Positions 36,696 to 46,081 are shown, numbered from the stretch's first letter. The stretch is DNA of 64,000 bases from Actinomycetospora callitridis (GCF_028737265.1 NZ_JAQZAK010000001.1:62001-126000), one strand, 5' to 3'. Made by a program: numbers and translations. The notes: generated by a model not told the origin, from the letters alone.

Positions 36696-36750
36696 AGACC
36701 TCCGGGCGAGGTGTGAGTTGTCGACGCTCACGCCCCACGCCCGGAGGTCT
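36696..36750. repeat. Inverted repeat upstream of the IS transposase
   Basis: AGACCTCCGGGCG and CGCCCGGAGGTCT form a perfect 13-bp stem just before the transposase GTG; the right arm includes the apparent Shine-Dalgarno GGAGG. Such a stem would hide the start site in transcripts entering from gltA, a known way for IS elements to limit read-through expression. Confidence 0.65.
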
Positions 36751-36752
36751 CG

Positions 36753-37719
36753 GTGGCCCACCGTAATGCCCGTCTGACACCGCACGGCCGGTTGTTGCTG
36801 GTGACGCGTGTCCTCGATCAGCAGCGCCCGGTCGCGCACGTGGTCGCCGAGCTCGGAGTGTCCAGAGCGACCGGCTACAAGTGGCTCGACCGTTTCCGTG
36901 CTGAGGGCGTGGCCGGGCTGCTCGACCGCTCGAGCCGGGCGCGCCGGTGCCCGCATCGCACCAGTACCGAAGCCGAGACCGCGGTGGTGCAGTTGCGTCA
37001 ACAGCGCAAGCTCGGGCCGGCCCGGATCGCGCCGCTGGTCGGCATGCCGGCCTCCACGGTGCACGCTGTGCTCACCCGTCGGGGCCTCTCGCGGCTGGCG
37101 TGGATGGACCGCCCGACCGGGCAGCTGGTGCGCCGCTATGAACGCGACCGGCCCGGCGAGCTGCTCCACGTTGATGTCAAGAAGCTCGGTCGGCTACGCG
37201 CCGGCGGCGGCTGGCGAGTCCACGGCCGCGACAGCGACCAAGCCCGGGCTACCCGCAGCGCCCCGCGGGTGGGGTTCGACTACGTGCACGCCGCCAGACG
37301 ACCACACCCGCCTGGCCTACGCCGAGATCCACCCCGACGAGAAGGGCGACACCTGCGCCGGCTTCCTGCGCCGCGCGGCCGCCGCGTTCACCGATCTCGG
37401 CGTCGAACGCATCGAGCGGGTCATGACCGACAACGCGTTGGCCTACCGCTCCACCGCGTGGCGTCACGCCCTGACCGACGTGGGCGCCCGCGCCTGCTTC
37501 ACCCGCAGCTACCGGCCTCAGACCAACGGCAAGGCGGAGCGGTTCAACCGGACCCTGCTCGACGAGTGGGCCTACCAACGGCCCTTCGCCAGCAACAACG
37601 ACCGCGCCGGCGCCTTGCCCGACTGGCTCCACACCTACAACCATCACCGCACCCACACCGCGCTCGACGGCCACCCACCCATCACCCGCGTCAACAACGC
37701 GGCTGGGCACTACATCTAG
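36753..37719 (+). pseudogene. Frameshifted IS481-family DDE transposase
   Basis: The first frame (36753 to about 37296) encodes the helix-turn-helix (AELGVSRATGYKWLDRF) and the first catalytic Asp in LLHVDVKKLGRL. The reading frame then breaks after DYVHAA: where related IS481 proteins continue with VDDHTRLAYAE, one A replaces the GTC codon, a net loss of two bases. The second frame carries the remaining acidic residues (VMTDNALAYR and QTNGKAERFNRTLLDEWAY). The TAG stop at 37717-37719 is supplied by the target-site duplication, outside the element. Confidence 0.85.
37689..37714 (-). repeat. IS right terminal inverted repeat
   Basis: Reverse complement begins TGTAGTGCCCAG; partner of 36648-36673. 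It also encodes the last residues of the transposase. Confidence 0.85.
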
Positions 37720-37720
37720 G
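37715..37720 (+). repeat. Right target-site duplication TCTAGG
   Basis: Identical to 36642-36647. Contains the TAG that ends the transposase frame. Confidence 0.85.
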
Positions 37721-37795
37721 CGCACGAACTCCCCGTTGATCACACGTGGTGGCTGCCCAGGGCGTGCTCGGCGCGTTCCTGGGTAGCCACTGCTC

Positions 37796-39175
37796 ATGGG
37801 CGACGATCTCGACGACACGGCGATCGTGTGGTTCCGCCGTGACCTCCGGGTGCACGACCAGCCGATCTTCGACGCCGCGGCGGCCCGGGCGCAGCGCTCG
37901 CTCGCGGTCTTCGTGCTCGACGAGTCGCTGCTCGGCCCGTCCGGCAAGGCCCGGCGGACCTTCCTCTACCGCAGCCTGCGCGACCTCGACGAGTCACTGG
38001 GCGGGCGTCTCCTCGTCGTCCGGGGTGACCCCGCCGAGGTGATCCCGGAGCTCGCCGGGGCCGTGACGGCCCGGAGCGTGCACGTCGCCGCCGACTTCGG
38101 GCCCTACGGCCGCGAGCGCGACGAGGCCGTCGAGAAGGCCCTGGGGGAGCGTGGCGTCGAGCTGGTGCGTACGGGCTCGCCCTACGCCGTGGCCCCGGGG
38201 CGGATCACGAAGTCCGACGGCGAGCCCTACAAGGTCTTCACGCCGTTCAGCCGGGCCTGGGTGCAGCACGGCTGGCGGGCGCCCGCCGACACCGACGCGT
38301 CGAGCGTCGACTGGATGGACCCGGGCGAGAAGGACGGCGGCCCGCGGGCCGTGACGATCCCCGACGACGAGGCGCTGGAGGCCGAGCTGCCCGCCGCGGG
38401 CGAGCGCGCGGCCCGCGAGCAGTGGGAGGCGTTCGTCGACGAGCACCTCACCGACTACGACGACCTGCGCAACCGTCCCGACCGGCCGGCGACGTCGCGG
38501 ATGTCGGTGTACCTGAAGTACGGCGTGATCCACCCGCGCACGATGCTCGCGGACCTGGGGGGCGCGGGGAAGGGCCCGGCGTCGTACCGCAACGAGCTCT
38601 GCTTCCGCGACTTCTACGCCGCGGTGCTCTGGTTCTGGCCCCGCTCGGCGCGCGAGAACTTCGACCCGAAGTTCGACCGGATCACCCTCGACAGCGGGAA
38701 GTCCGCGGACGAGAAGTTCCGCGCCTGGCAGGAGGGACGCACCGGCTTCCCCGCCATCGACGCCGCGATGCGCCAGCTGCGCGGCGAGGCGTGGATGCAC
38801 AACCGCATGCGCATGGCCGTCGCATCATTCCTGGTCAAGGACCTGCACCTGCCGTGGTGGTGGGGCGCGCGGCACTTCCTCGACCTGCTCGTCGACGGCG
38901 ACCTCGCGTCCAACCAGCACGGCTGGCAGTGGGCCGCGGGCACGGGCACCGACGCCGCGCCCTACTTCCGCGTGTTCAACCCCGTGACCCAGGGGGAGCG
39001 CTTCGACCCGCAGGGCGAGTACGTCCGGCGCTGGGTGCCCGAGCTCGCCGGCGTCGAGGGCAAGAAGGTCCACCAGCCCTGGACCCTCGCCGAGCCCCCG
39101 TCCGACTACCCGGCCCCGATCGTCGACCACAAGGCCGAGCGCCAGGAGGCCCTGGCCCGCTTCAACGCCCTCTGA
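37796..39175 (+). CDS. phrB: Deoxyribodipyrimidine photolyase (class I CPD)
   Basis: 459 residues. N-terminal antenna-binding Rossmann domain (IVWFRRDLRVHDQPIF). C-terminal FAD domain with RMSVYLKYGVIHPRTML, ELCFRDFYAAVLWFWP, GEAWMHNRMRMAVASFLVKD and DGDLASNQHGWQWAAGTGTD, all standard for class I photolyases. It repairs cyclobutane pyrimidine dimers with blue light. It begins 76 bases after the IS target duplication; an imperfect inverted repeat (37749-37790) lies in that gap. Confidence 0.93.
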   Translation: MGDDLDDTAIVWFRRDLRVHDQPIFDAAAARAQRSLAVFVLDESLLGPSGKARRTFLYRSLRDLDESLGGRLLVVRGDPAEVIPELAGAVTARSVHVAADFGPYGRERDEAVEKALGERGVELVRTGSPYAVAPGRITKSDGEPYKVFTPFSRAWVQHGWRAPADTDASSVDWMDPGEKDGGPRAVTIPDDEALEAELPAAGERAAREQWEAFVDEHLTDYDDLRNRPDRPATSRMSVYLKYGVIHPRTMLADLGGAGKGPASYRNELCFRDFYAAVLWFWPRSARENFDPKFDRITLDSGKSADEKFRAWQEGRTGFPAIDAAMRQLRGEAWMHNRMRMAVASFLVKDLHLPWWWGARHFLDLLVDGDLASNQHGWQWAAGTGTDAAPYFRVFNPVTQGERFDPQGEYVRRWVPELAGVEGKKVHQPWTLAEPPSDYPAPIVDHKAERQEALARFNAL

Positions 39176-39197
39176 GGCGTCGGCGTCCCCCGACGCA

Positions 39198-39242
39198 CGA
39201 AGGGCACCAACACTCGGGAGAACCGAGCGATGGTGCCCTTCG
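39198..39242. terminator. Bidirectional terminator between phrB and the binding-protein gene
   Basis: CGAAGGGCACCA and TGGTGCCCTTCG form a perfect 12-bp outer stem; inside it CTCGG-GAGAA-CCGAG forms a second stem. It lies between two convergent genes. Confidence 0.8.
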
Positions 39243-39265
39243 GCCAGATCGGAAGGCGGGTGCGA

Positions 39266-40255
39266 TCAGCCGCCGATGAGGCCCTGCTGCTGGAGGAACT
39301 CGGTCGCGACCTGCTGGGCGTCGCGGCCCTGGGACGAGATCTGGCCGTTGAGGTTGAGCATCACGTCGTCGGTCAGGCGCGGCGAGATCTGGTCGAAGAC
39401 CTGGACCACGGCCGGGTTCCGGTCCACGACCTGCTTGCGGATGGTGTTCGACGCGTTGTACTTCGGGAAGAAGTTCTTGTCGTCGGCCAGCGACACGAGG
39501 TTCAGCGCGGGGATGCGGCCGTCGGTGGTGAACACCTCGCCGAAGAAGCACGGGTTGCCGTTGGCGGTGGCCTGGTAGATCGCGCCGGTGTCGATGACGG
39601 TGAGGGCCGGCGGGGCGTCGTAGGGACGGGTGACGCCGTAGGTGGTCAGCAGGTTCGGCAGGCCGTCGTTGCGGCTGGCGAACTCGGCCTCGACGCAGGT
39701 GGTGGCCTGCGGGTTGCCGCTGTTGATGAAGTTGGCCCAGTCCGTGGTCGTGCGGATGTTGTTCTGGTCGGCGAACGCCCGGGTCGTGGCGATCGCGTAG
39801 GTGTTGTTGAACGGCGTGGGGTTCGTCCAGACGATCTGGTTGCGCTGCAGGTCCTGGTCCCGCACGGCGACGTACTGCTGCTGGGAGTCGGGGATCGGCG
39901 TGGTGTTGCCGAGGTTCGTGATCCACCCGGTGCCGGTGTAGGACCAGCCCATGTCGATCTCGCCGGAGAGCAGGGCCTGACGGGCCGCGGCGGAGCCGGT
40001 GATGTTGCAGCGGTCGTTGACGGTCGCGCCCACCGACTGCAGGGCCGACACGCTCATCTTGCAGAGCAGCAGCTGCTCGTCGAACTCCTGGCCGCCGACC
40101 GTGTAGGTCTGGCCGGCGAGGTTGATCCCGCTGGCGGCGAGGCTGCCGCCCTCGGCGGCGGGCTGGCCGGAGCCGGAGAGGCCTCCGCAACCGGCGAGGA
40201 CGAACGCGAGGACGGCGATCGTGGCGCCCATGAGCCGGGCGGGACGTCGGAGCAT
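39266..40255 (-). CDS. Glycine betaine/osmoprotectant-binding lipoprotein
   Basis: 329 residues. The signal peptide (MLRRPARLMGATIAVLAFVL) ends in the lipobox LAGC, so the protein is probably lipid-anchored at Cys23. The mature part has the OpuAC-like substrate-binding pattern (TVGGQEFDEQLLL, EIDMGWSYTGTGWITNLG, FTTDGRIPALNLVSLADDK). It would deliver a quaternary amine to an ABC permease, but no OpuA/OpuB-type ATPase or permease lies within the window. AAGGA precedes the ATG. Confidence 0.85.
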   Translation of the reverse strand: MLRRPARLMGATIAVLAFVLAGCGGLSGSGQPAAEGGSLAASGINLAGQTYTVGGQEFDEQLLLCKMSVSALQSVGATVNDRCNITGSAAARQALLSGEIDMGWSYTGTGWITNLGNTTPIPDSQQQYVAVRDQDLQRNQIVWTNPTPFNNTYAIATTRAFADQNNIRTTTDWANFINSGNPQATTCVEAEFASRNDGLPNLLTTYGVTRPYDAPPALTVIDTGAIYQATANGNPCFFGEVFTTDGRIPALNLVSLADDKNFFPKYNASNTIRKQVVDRNPAVVQVFDQISPRLTDDVMLNLNGQISSQGRDAQQVATEFLQQQGLIGG

Positions 40256-40344
40256 CGCATGATCCTTGCAGGGCACGGCCCTCACGGCGAGTGCGGAACG
40301 CTCGCCGGACGTGGCGAATTCGACCCCGGTCACACCCACGTGCG

Positions 40345-41538
40345 TCACGGCCGGGCCCGGCCCCACGCCTCTCTGAAGCTGACCCGGGCTCCGGTCCGCA
40401 GCACGGAGTTCGCGTAGATGCGCCCGCCGAGGGCGAGCACGGCCGCCGTGAACGCGATCGTGAGGGCGAACGCCAGCACGACCTGCCCGACCGGCGCGAC
40501 GCCCAGGGCGATCCGCGCGGGCATGAAGAGGGGGCTGAACGGCGGCAGCAGCGAGATGACCGTGATCGCCGTGCCCCGCGGGTCCGAGGTCAGGAGGTTG
40601 AAGCCGACGACGAAGCCGAGCAGCACCGTGATCGTGATCGGCGACAGGACGCTCTGCGTGTCCTCCTGGCGGGAGACCAGCGAGCCGGCGGCCGCGAAGA
40701 CGGTCGCGTAGAGCGCGAAGCCGAGCAGGTACCAGACCACCACCGACACCACGGTCGACACGAGCCCGGCACCGCCCGAGAGCACCCCGGCGGCGCCGGC
40801 GACGGCGAGCCCGGCGCCACCCAGCACCACGAGCTGCAGGAGGCCGACGGCACCGAGACCGAGCACCTTCCCGAGCAGCAGCTGCCAGGGCCGGACCGAC
40901 GACAGCACGATCTCGACGACCCGGCTCGCCTTCTCCTCGACCACTCCCTGCGCGACCATCGCGCCGTAGGTCTGGATGGAGAAGAACAGGAGGAACGCCC
41001 CGGCGAGCCCGAGACCCAGCCGCTGCCCGGCCTGCGGGTCCGGCGGCTCCGCGGAGACGACGACGGGACCGGACTCGGCCACCGCGGCATCCAGCCCGAC
41101 CGGGTCGACGCCCCGGCCCACCAGGTAGGCGTCGCGGGCCACGGCCGTCGTCGCGTCGACGATCACGCGCTCGAGGGCGGCGTCGGGCTCGGACTCGACA
41201 TACACCCGCGGGCGGACCGCGTCGCCGCCGACCAGCGCGTCGAGGTCGCCCGCGCGCACGGCCGCCTCGCCCGCGGCGACGTCGGGCTGCGGCACGACGG
41301 TGAGCGACAGGCCCTCGGTGGGCGCCGCGCGCTGCAGGGGGCCGGTGAGCGCCACGGCGGCACCGGTGACGCCGACGCGTGCGGTGTCCTCCCCGGAGGC
41401 GAGGGTGGCCACCACCGCCGCGTAGACGCCGAGCAGGAGCAGCACGACGAGGGTGCCGACGACGAACGCCCGGCCCTTGACCCGCGACGCGAACTCGCGC
41501 CGGGCGATGAGCGCCACGGGACGCAGGGCGCTGTTCAC
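40345..41538 (-). CDS. ABC transporter permease (NatB-like)
   Basis: 397 residues. One N-terminal helix (AFVVGTLVVLLLLGVYAAVV), a ~150-residue extracytoplasmic region, then five to six helices starting near FLLFFSIQTYGAMVAQGV followed by EEKASRVVEIVLSSV, the signature of ABC-2 type NatB exporters. GTG start overlaps the ATPase stop (GTGA). Probably Na+ or drug/lipid export; the substrate is unknown. Confidence 0.82.
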   Translation of the reverse strand: MNSALRPVALIARREFASRVKGRAFVVGTLVVLLLLGVYAAVVATLASGEDTARVGVTGAAVALTGPLQRAAPTEGLSLTVVPQPDVAAGEAAVRAGDLDALVGGDAVRPRVYVESEPDAALERVIVDATTAVARDAYLVGRGVDPVGLDAAVAESGPVVVSAEPPDPQAGQRLGLGLAGAFLLFFSIQTYGAMVAQGVVEEKASRVVEIVLSSVRPWQLLLGKVLGLGAVGLLQLVVLGGAGLAVAGAAGVLSGGAGLVSTVVSVVVWYLLGFALYATVFAAAGSLVSRQEDTQSVLSPITITVLLGFVVGFNLLTSDPRGTAITVISLLPPFSPLFMPARIALGVAPVGQVVLAFALTIAFTAAVLALGGRIYANSVLRTGARVSFREAWGRARP

Positions 41539-42470
41539 GCGGCGGCTCCGGGCGCCTCGGACGGGGCCGGCGGGCGCGTGTCGGCCACCGTGTCCCGGTA
41601 GATCTCGGACAGCGGGGGCCGGAGGCGCCGGAACTCGAGCACGGGCCCGGTCCGGCGGGCCGCGTCCAGGACGGTGGTCAGCGTGGCGTCGGAGGGGTCG
41701 CCGAGCGTCAGCACCGTGCCCTGGTGCGTGAGGCGCGTGCCGTCGACGCCGGGCAGGGCGTCGGCCCAGCCGGGCGTGGCGTGCGGCGCGACGACGAGGA
41801 GCTCGGGGGCCGAGGCGTCGCGCAGCTCCTCCACGGTGCCCTCGGCGACGGCGCGCCCGGCACGGACGATGCCGACGCGGTCGCAGAGCCGCTCGACGAG
41901 CTCGAGCTGGTGGGACGAGAACACCACCGGCGCGCCGGCGTCGCGGCGCTCGCGCAGGACGTCGCTCATGACGTCGACGGCCAGGGGATCGAGGCCCGAG
42001 AACGGCTCGTCGAGCACCAGCACGTCCGGGTCGGCGACGAGCGCGGCGGCGAGCTGGACGCGTTGCTGGTTGCCCAGGCTCAGGCGCTGGACCTCGTCGC
42101 CGCGGCGGTCGGCGATCCCGAGGCGCTCGGTCCACCGGTCGGCCGCGGCGCGGGCGTCGGCGGCCGACCGTCCGCGGAGCTCGGCGAGGTAGCGCAGCTG
42201 GGTCCCGACGGCCATCCGCGGGTAGAGGCCCCGCTCCTCGGGCATGTAGCCGATCCGCCGGCGCGACGCGGCGTCGAGCGGGCGCCCGTCGAGCCGGACC
42301 TCGCCGGCGTCGGCGGCCAGGACGCCGAGCGCGATCCGCATCGTCGTCGTCTTGCCGGCCCCGTTGGCGCCGACGAAGCCGTAGAGCTCGCCCGGGCGCA
42401 CGGTGAGGGTCATCCCGTCCAGGGCCACCGTGGACCCGAACCGCTTGGAGACCCCGTCGATCTCGAGCAT
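41535..42470 (-). CDS. ABC transporter ATP-binding protein (NatA/ABC-2 type)
   Basis: 311 residues. Walker A GANGAGKTT, signature LSLGNQQRVQLAAAL, Walker B VLVLDEPFSGLDP and the H-loop FSSHQLELVE. The C-terminal ~80 residues are the accessory domain of ABC-2 ATPases. Energises the coupled permease. The upstream region toward 42639 is a 168-bp divergent spacer. Confidence 0.88.
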   Translation of the reverse strand: MLEIDGVSKRFGSTVALDGMTLTVRPGELYGFVGANGAGKTTTMRIALGVLAADAGEVRLDGRPLDAASRRRIGYMPEERGLYPRMAVGTQLRYLAELRGRSAADARAAADRWTERLGIADRRGDEVQRLSLGNQQRVQLAAALVADPDVLVLDEPFSGLDPLAVDVMSDVLRERRDAGAPVVFSSHQLELVERLCDRVGIVRAGRAVAEGTVEELRDASAPELLVVAPHATPGWADALPGVDGTRLTHQGTVLTLGDPSDATLTTVLDAARRTGPVLEFRRLRPPLSEIYRDTVADTRPPAPSEAPGAAA

Positions 42471-42638
42471 CGCTCTCCCACCTCCGCGCCGGCGCGTCAG
42501 GATGTCCGAGATCACCAGCTCGGGCCACTCGGGGACCGGGACCACATCGTGACCCTGTTCGTCGTAACGAGATCTGGTGGCGGGGGCGACGTCCCGAGCA
42601 GAGTGCGAGATCTCGCGGGTTGCGGAGGAGAGCCGATC

Positions 42639-42968
42639 ATGCGGTCGCTGACGGTGGCGGGTGTGACGATCCTGCTGTTGCTGGGCGCGGTGCCGCTGGC
42701 CGTGCCCGGGGTGCCGCGCCTGCCCGGGATCCCCGTGCCCGTGGCCGCCGGGGCCCTGGCCCTCGCCGGGGTCGCGTTCGTCGCCGGGATCGTGCTCCTC
42801 CTCCGCGGAGCCCACGTCCGGCGCCGGGTGGAGGCGGACGGGTCGCCGGCCGAGCCGAGGGACCCGGTCCCGGTTCCCCCCGCCCCGATTCCCGTTGCAC
42901 CGGTGGCCGCCGCCCCGGTCACGCCGGCCCCTCGTCCCGGCTTCGTCGCCGTGCGGACGCGTCTCTGA
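42639..42968 (+). CDS. Small two-helix membrane protein with Pro-rich tail
   Basis: 109 residues: two hydrophobic helices (MRSLTVAGVTILLLLGAVPL and VAAGALALAGVAFVAGIVLL) followed by a Pro/Ala/Val-rich cytosolic or extracellular tail. GGAGGAGA before the ATG supports translation. No family recognised; divergent from the ABC export operon. Confidence 0.6.
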   Translation: MRSLTVAGVTILLLLGAVPLAVPGVPRLPGIPVPVAAGALALAGVAFVAGIVLLLRGAHVRRRVEADGSPAEPRDPVPVPPAPIPVAPVAAAPVTPAPRPGFVAVRTRL

Positions 42969-42978
42969 GCCCGCGTCT

Positions 42979-43971
42979 CTAGGGCGGCGACCACAGCCCG
43001 GACACCGGCGCGCCGGCCAGCTCTCCCCGCCAGGTCCAGAGCCAGGCGGGCGCCGACCCGTCCGTTCCGTGCGCGAGCGCCCGCACCCGCCGGTAGTCCG
43101 GCCCCTCGTACTCGTCGAGCACCGGGAGCGACGCGACCGGATCGGCCAGCCGGAGCACCGTCCCGCGGGCGCGCCCCGGACCGCCCGGCCGCAGCGCGGG
43201 GTAGCCCCGCCCGGTGTCGTGGACGCGTCCCGGCAGCCAGGCCGGCTCCGGGTCCCCGACGACGTGCGGCGCGACGAGGGGCCAGGCCCGCTGTCCCGGC
43301 ATGAGCGTTCCGTAGACGAACACCCGGTCCGGCCACGCCGCGGGGTCCGGCGCCCCGTCCTGGACGGTCACCGACCCCGGGTCGAGCGGCGCGGGCGACC
43401 CGACGAGCGCGCGTGCGGCCTCCTGGTCGACGTCCCGGCACGCCACCGGGGCCCCGTCGACCAGCAGCGGAGCCCGCACCGGAGCCCCCGCCCAGTACGT
43501 CCAGACCCCGTCGAGCCGCGCGCCGTCCTCGGTGACCACGCGGACGCCACGCCCCGGCCGCAGGCGCACCAGGTCGTAGCGCTCCCCGCGTCCCTCGCAG
43601 TGGTCCAGGACAGCCACCTGGTCGGGCGTCGCCATCCAGACCGCGTGGGTCTCGACCGCGCCCGGCACCGCGGCGAGCGTCGCCGGCCGAGCCCTGTCGC
43701 GGGCACGCAGGCCGGCGGCCCACACCGCCGCGAGCCCCTCGACCCGCGCCCGCAGCACGACGACCGGTCCCGCGAGCCCCAGGTGCTCGCGCAGCCAGGT
43801 CAGCTTGCCGGGACACCGGTTGGAGCCGAACGCGAGCACGGGCACGCGGCCGGTCATCGGCAGCGCGCCGCGGTCGGCGAGCCAGCGGTCGAGGTCGACG
43901 CCCGCCACGGTCCAGCCGGCCCCGGCCGACGCCGACGGGTCGAGCCGGTGGCTGTGGGCGTCGAGGTGCAC
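42979..43971 (-). CDS. Protein with two gamma-glutamylcyclotransferase-like domains
   Basis: 330 residues from the first GTG. The C-terminal half opens with VFVYGTLMPGQRAW and later LPVLDEYEGPDYRR, the YGTL and DEYEG signatures of GGCT/AIG2-like folds. The N-terminal half has VPVLAFGSNRCPGKLTWL and VAVLDHCEGRGERYDL, the same two signatures in variant form, so the protein is a tandem duplication. The frame stays open upstream with protein-like sequence (RQHPDHEYPADPYPG) to a CTG at 44038-44040, four bases after the MBL gene's stop; the true start may be there. Third gene after mscR and the MBL hydrolase. Confidence 0.7.
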   Translation of the reverse strand: MHLDAHSHRLDPSASAGAGWTVAGVDLDRWLADRGALPMTGRVPVLAFGSNRCPGKLTWLREHLGLAGPVVVLRARVEGLAAVWAAGLRARDRARPATLAAVPGAVETHAVWMATPDQVAVLDHCEGRGERYDLVRLRPGRGVRVVTEDGARLDGVWTYWAGAPVRAPLLVDGAPVACRDVDQEAARALVGSPAPLDPGSVTVQDGAPDPAAWPDRVFVYGTLMPGQRAWPLVAPHVVGDPEPAWLPGRVHDTGRGYPALRPGGPGRARGTVLRLADPVASLPVLDEYEGPDYRRVRALAHGTDGSAPAWLWTWRGELAGAPVSGLWSPP

Positions 43972-44044
43972 GAACGAGAAACCCGGCGCGACCCCGGGGT
44001 AGGGGTCGGCCGGGTACTCGTGATCCGGATGCTGACGCAGAGCT

Positions 44045-44689
44045 CTAGTAGCCCCGCTCGCGGTACTCCTCGAGGCGCGCGGCCTCGTCGCCGACCTTCG
44101 TGGTGTCGCCGTGGCCGGTGCGCACGATCGTGTCGCCCGGCAGCGAGAACACCTTGTCGGCCAGCTGCTCGATGAGCACGTTGAAGTCCGAGTACGACGG
44201 CCCGGTGGCGCCCGGCCCGCCGTTGAACAGGGTGTCGCCGGAGAACAGCGTGCCGATGTCCGGCGCGTAGAACACCGTCGACCCTGGGGAGTGCCCGGGG
44301 GTGTGGATCGCCCGCAGGTCGATCCCGGCGATCGTGAACGTCTCGCCGTCGGTGATCTCGCCGTCCGGCTCGCGGTCCGGGTACGTGAGGTTCCAGATCA
44401 CCCGGTCGTCCGGGTTGAGCAGGATCGGTGCGTCGAACGCCTCCGCGATGGCCGGCGCCGCGTTGACGTGGTCGTTGTGCGAGTGGGTGCACAGGATGGC
44501 CACGACGTTGCGGTCGCCGACCGCCTTCTTGATCGCCTCGGCGTCGTGCGGGGCGTCCAGGAGGACGACCTCGGACGAGTCACCGATGATCCAGACGTTG
44601 TTGTCGACGTCGAACGAGTTGCCGTCGATCTGGAACTGGCCGGACGTCGTCAGGTGCTCGACGCCCTCGCCGACCTTCTCGGCCGTCAC
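44045..44689 (-). CDS. MBL-fold hydrolase linked to MscR
   Basis: 214-residue metallo-beta-lactamase fold. Zinc motif THSHNDHV, then [20 protein letters not shown] and RTGHGDTT. The GTG start overlaps the mscR stop as GTGA. In actinobacteria the gene after mscR is typically such an MBL protein (Rv2260 in M. tuberculosis), thought to hydrolyse S-formylmycothiol to formate and mycothiol. Confidence 0.87.
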   Translation of the reverse strand: MTAEKVGEGVEHLTTSGQFQIDGNSFDVDNNVWIIGDSSEVVLLDAPHDAEAIKKAVGDRNVVAILCTHSHNDHVNAAPAIAEAFDAPILLNPDDRVIWNLTYPDREPDGEITDGETFTIAGIDLRAIHTPGHSPGSTVFYAPDIGTLFSGDTLFNGGPGATGPSYSDFNVLIEQLADKVFSLPGDTIVRTGHGDTTKVGDEAARLEEYRERGY

Positions 44690-45777
44690 AGGATCACCAC
44701 CGAACGCAGCACGTCGCCGTGGTGCATCTTCTCGAAGGCCTGCTCGACGTCGTCGAGCGAGATGCGCTCGGTGACGAACTTGTCGAGCGGGAACCGGCCC
44801 TGCAGCGCGAGGTCGACCAGCATCGGGAAGTCGCGGCTCGGCAGGCAGTCGCCGTACCAGGACGCCCGCAGCGACCCTCCGTGGGAGAAGAACGGCTGGA
44901 AGTCCGCCTCGAGCTTCATGTCCGGCGCCGGGACGCCGACGAGCACCAGTCGGCCGGCGAGGTCGCGGGCCTCGAAGGCCTGCTTCCACGTGGCCGGGAT
45001 GCCCACGGCGTCGATGACGACGTCGGCGCCGAACCCGTCGGTGAGCTCGCGGATGCGCTCGACCGGGTCCTCGTTCTTGGCGTTCACGCCGTGGGTGGCG
45101 CCGAAGCCCTTGGCCCACTCCAGCTTCCGGTCCTCGGTGTCGACCGCGATGATCGTCGTGGCGCCGGCCAGCGCCGCACCCGCGATCGCCGCGTCGCCCA
45201 CGCCACCGCAGCCGATGACCGCCACGGTCTCGCCGCGCTTCACCTCACCGGTGTTGATCGCCGCGCCCGTGCCGGCCATGATCCCGCAGCCGATGAGCCC
45301 GGCCTGCGCCGGATCGATCTCCGGGTTGACCTTCGTGCACTGCCCGGAGTGCACCAGCGTCTTCTCCGCGAACGCCCCGATGCCCAGGGCCGGCTTGAGC
45401 TCCTCGCCGGTCTCCTTGAGCGTCATCGACTGGGCGGCGTTGTGGGTGTCGAAGCACAGGTGGTGCTTGCCCTTGCGGCACGCACGACAGACCCCGCACA
45501 CGGCACGCCAGTTGAGGATGACGTAGTCGCCGACCTCGAGCCCCTGCACGTCGCCCTCGCCGAGCGCCTCGACGACACCCGCGGCCTCGTGGCCCAGCAG
45601 GAACGGATAGGCGTCCTCGATGTTGCCCTCGCGGTAGTGCAGATCGGTGTGGCACACCCCGCACGCCTGGACCTTGACCACGGCCTCACCGGGCCCGGGA
45701 TCGGGGACGACGATCGTCTCGACCGTGACCGGCTTGCCCTTCTCCCGGGATACGACTCCCCGGACCTCCTGCGGCAT
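44686..45777 (-). CDS. mscR: S-(hydroxymethyl)mycothiol dehydrogenase / S-nitrosomycothiol reductase
   Basis: 363-residue zinc alcohol dehydrogenase. Catalytic zinc motif [10 protein letters not shown] and [12 protein letters not shown]; structural zinc cluster [15 protein letters not shown]; Rossmann [35 protein letters not shown] is typical of the mycothiol-dependent formaldehyde dehydrogenase. It oxidises the formaldehyde-mycothiol adduct with NAD+. ATG preceded by GGAGG. It could remove the formaldehyde released by SfnG. Confidence 0.92.
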   Translation of the reverse strand: MPQEVRGVVSREKGKPVTVETIVVPDPGPGEAVVKVQACGVCHTDLHYREGNIEDAYPFLLGHEAAGVVEALGEGDVQGLEVGDYVILNWRAVCGVCRACRKGKHHLCFDTHNAAQSMTLKETGEELKPALGIGAFAEKTLVHSGQCTKVNPEIDPAQAGLIGCGIMAGTGAAINTGEVKRGETVAVIGCGGVGDAAIAGAALAGATTIIAVDTEDRKLEWAKGFGATHGVNAKNEDPVERIRELTDGFGADVVIDAVGIPATWKQAFEARDLAGRLVLVGVPAPDMKLEADFQPFFSHGGSLRASWYGDCLPSRDFPMLVDLALQGRFPLDKFVTERISLDDVEQAFEKMHHGDVLRSVVIL

Positions 45778-45981
45778 GTTGCCTCCGTCTTCCTCGCGTG
45801 TGCTACCGGTCACCTGTGCCCGGACGACCACCTTGGCATGCGCACCCGAGCATGGTCACGCCCCGCGTCGCCTCCGCCACCGGGGGGGACCGACGGGCGG
45901 GACCGCGCCCGGCTCCTCCCACCGGACGCGGCCCCGTACACGGTTCGACGCGCGCCCCGCGCCCGCGGTTCCCTCGAGACG

Positions 45982-46019
45982 CCGACGCGGGCGGCCACCG
46001 TGGTGACCGCCCGCGTCGG
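45982..46019. terminator. Hairpin in the mscR/thiolase spacer
   Basis: CCGACGCGGGCGG and CCGCCCGCGTCGG form a perfect 13-bp stem; the loop contains CCAC/GTGG. It lies downstream of the thiolase stop on the minus strand as a second, backup terminator. Confidence 0.6.
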
Positions 46020-46052
46020 GTCGTGGTGATCGACGGAAGAATACGGACGATG

Positions 46053-46081
46053 GGTGTCAGCGACGGCACGCCGCTGACACC
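46053..46081 (-). terminator. Thiolase terminator
   Basis: GGTGTCAGCG and CGCTGACACC pair perfectly over 10 bp, 16 bases after the thiolase stop; the minus strand continues into a T-richer stretch (CGTATTCTTCC). Confidence 0.7.

Larger units (their letters stand above)
36648..37714 (+). mobile_element. IS481-family insertion sequence (1067 bp)
   Basis: Ends are imperfect 26-bp inverted repeats with 22 matches (TGTAGTGCCCA, four variable bases, CGTTGTTGACG at both ends), flanked by the 6-bp duplication TCTAGG. A single DDE transposase reading region fills the element. Its TGT...ACA termini and transposase sequence fit IS481. Intact ends and a perfect target duplication indicate a recent insertion; the transposase is frameshifted, so the copy may move only if helped by another copy. 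Confidence 0.9.
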
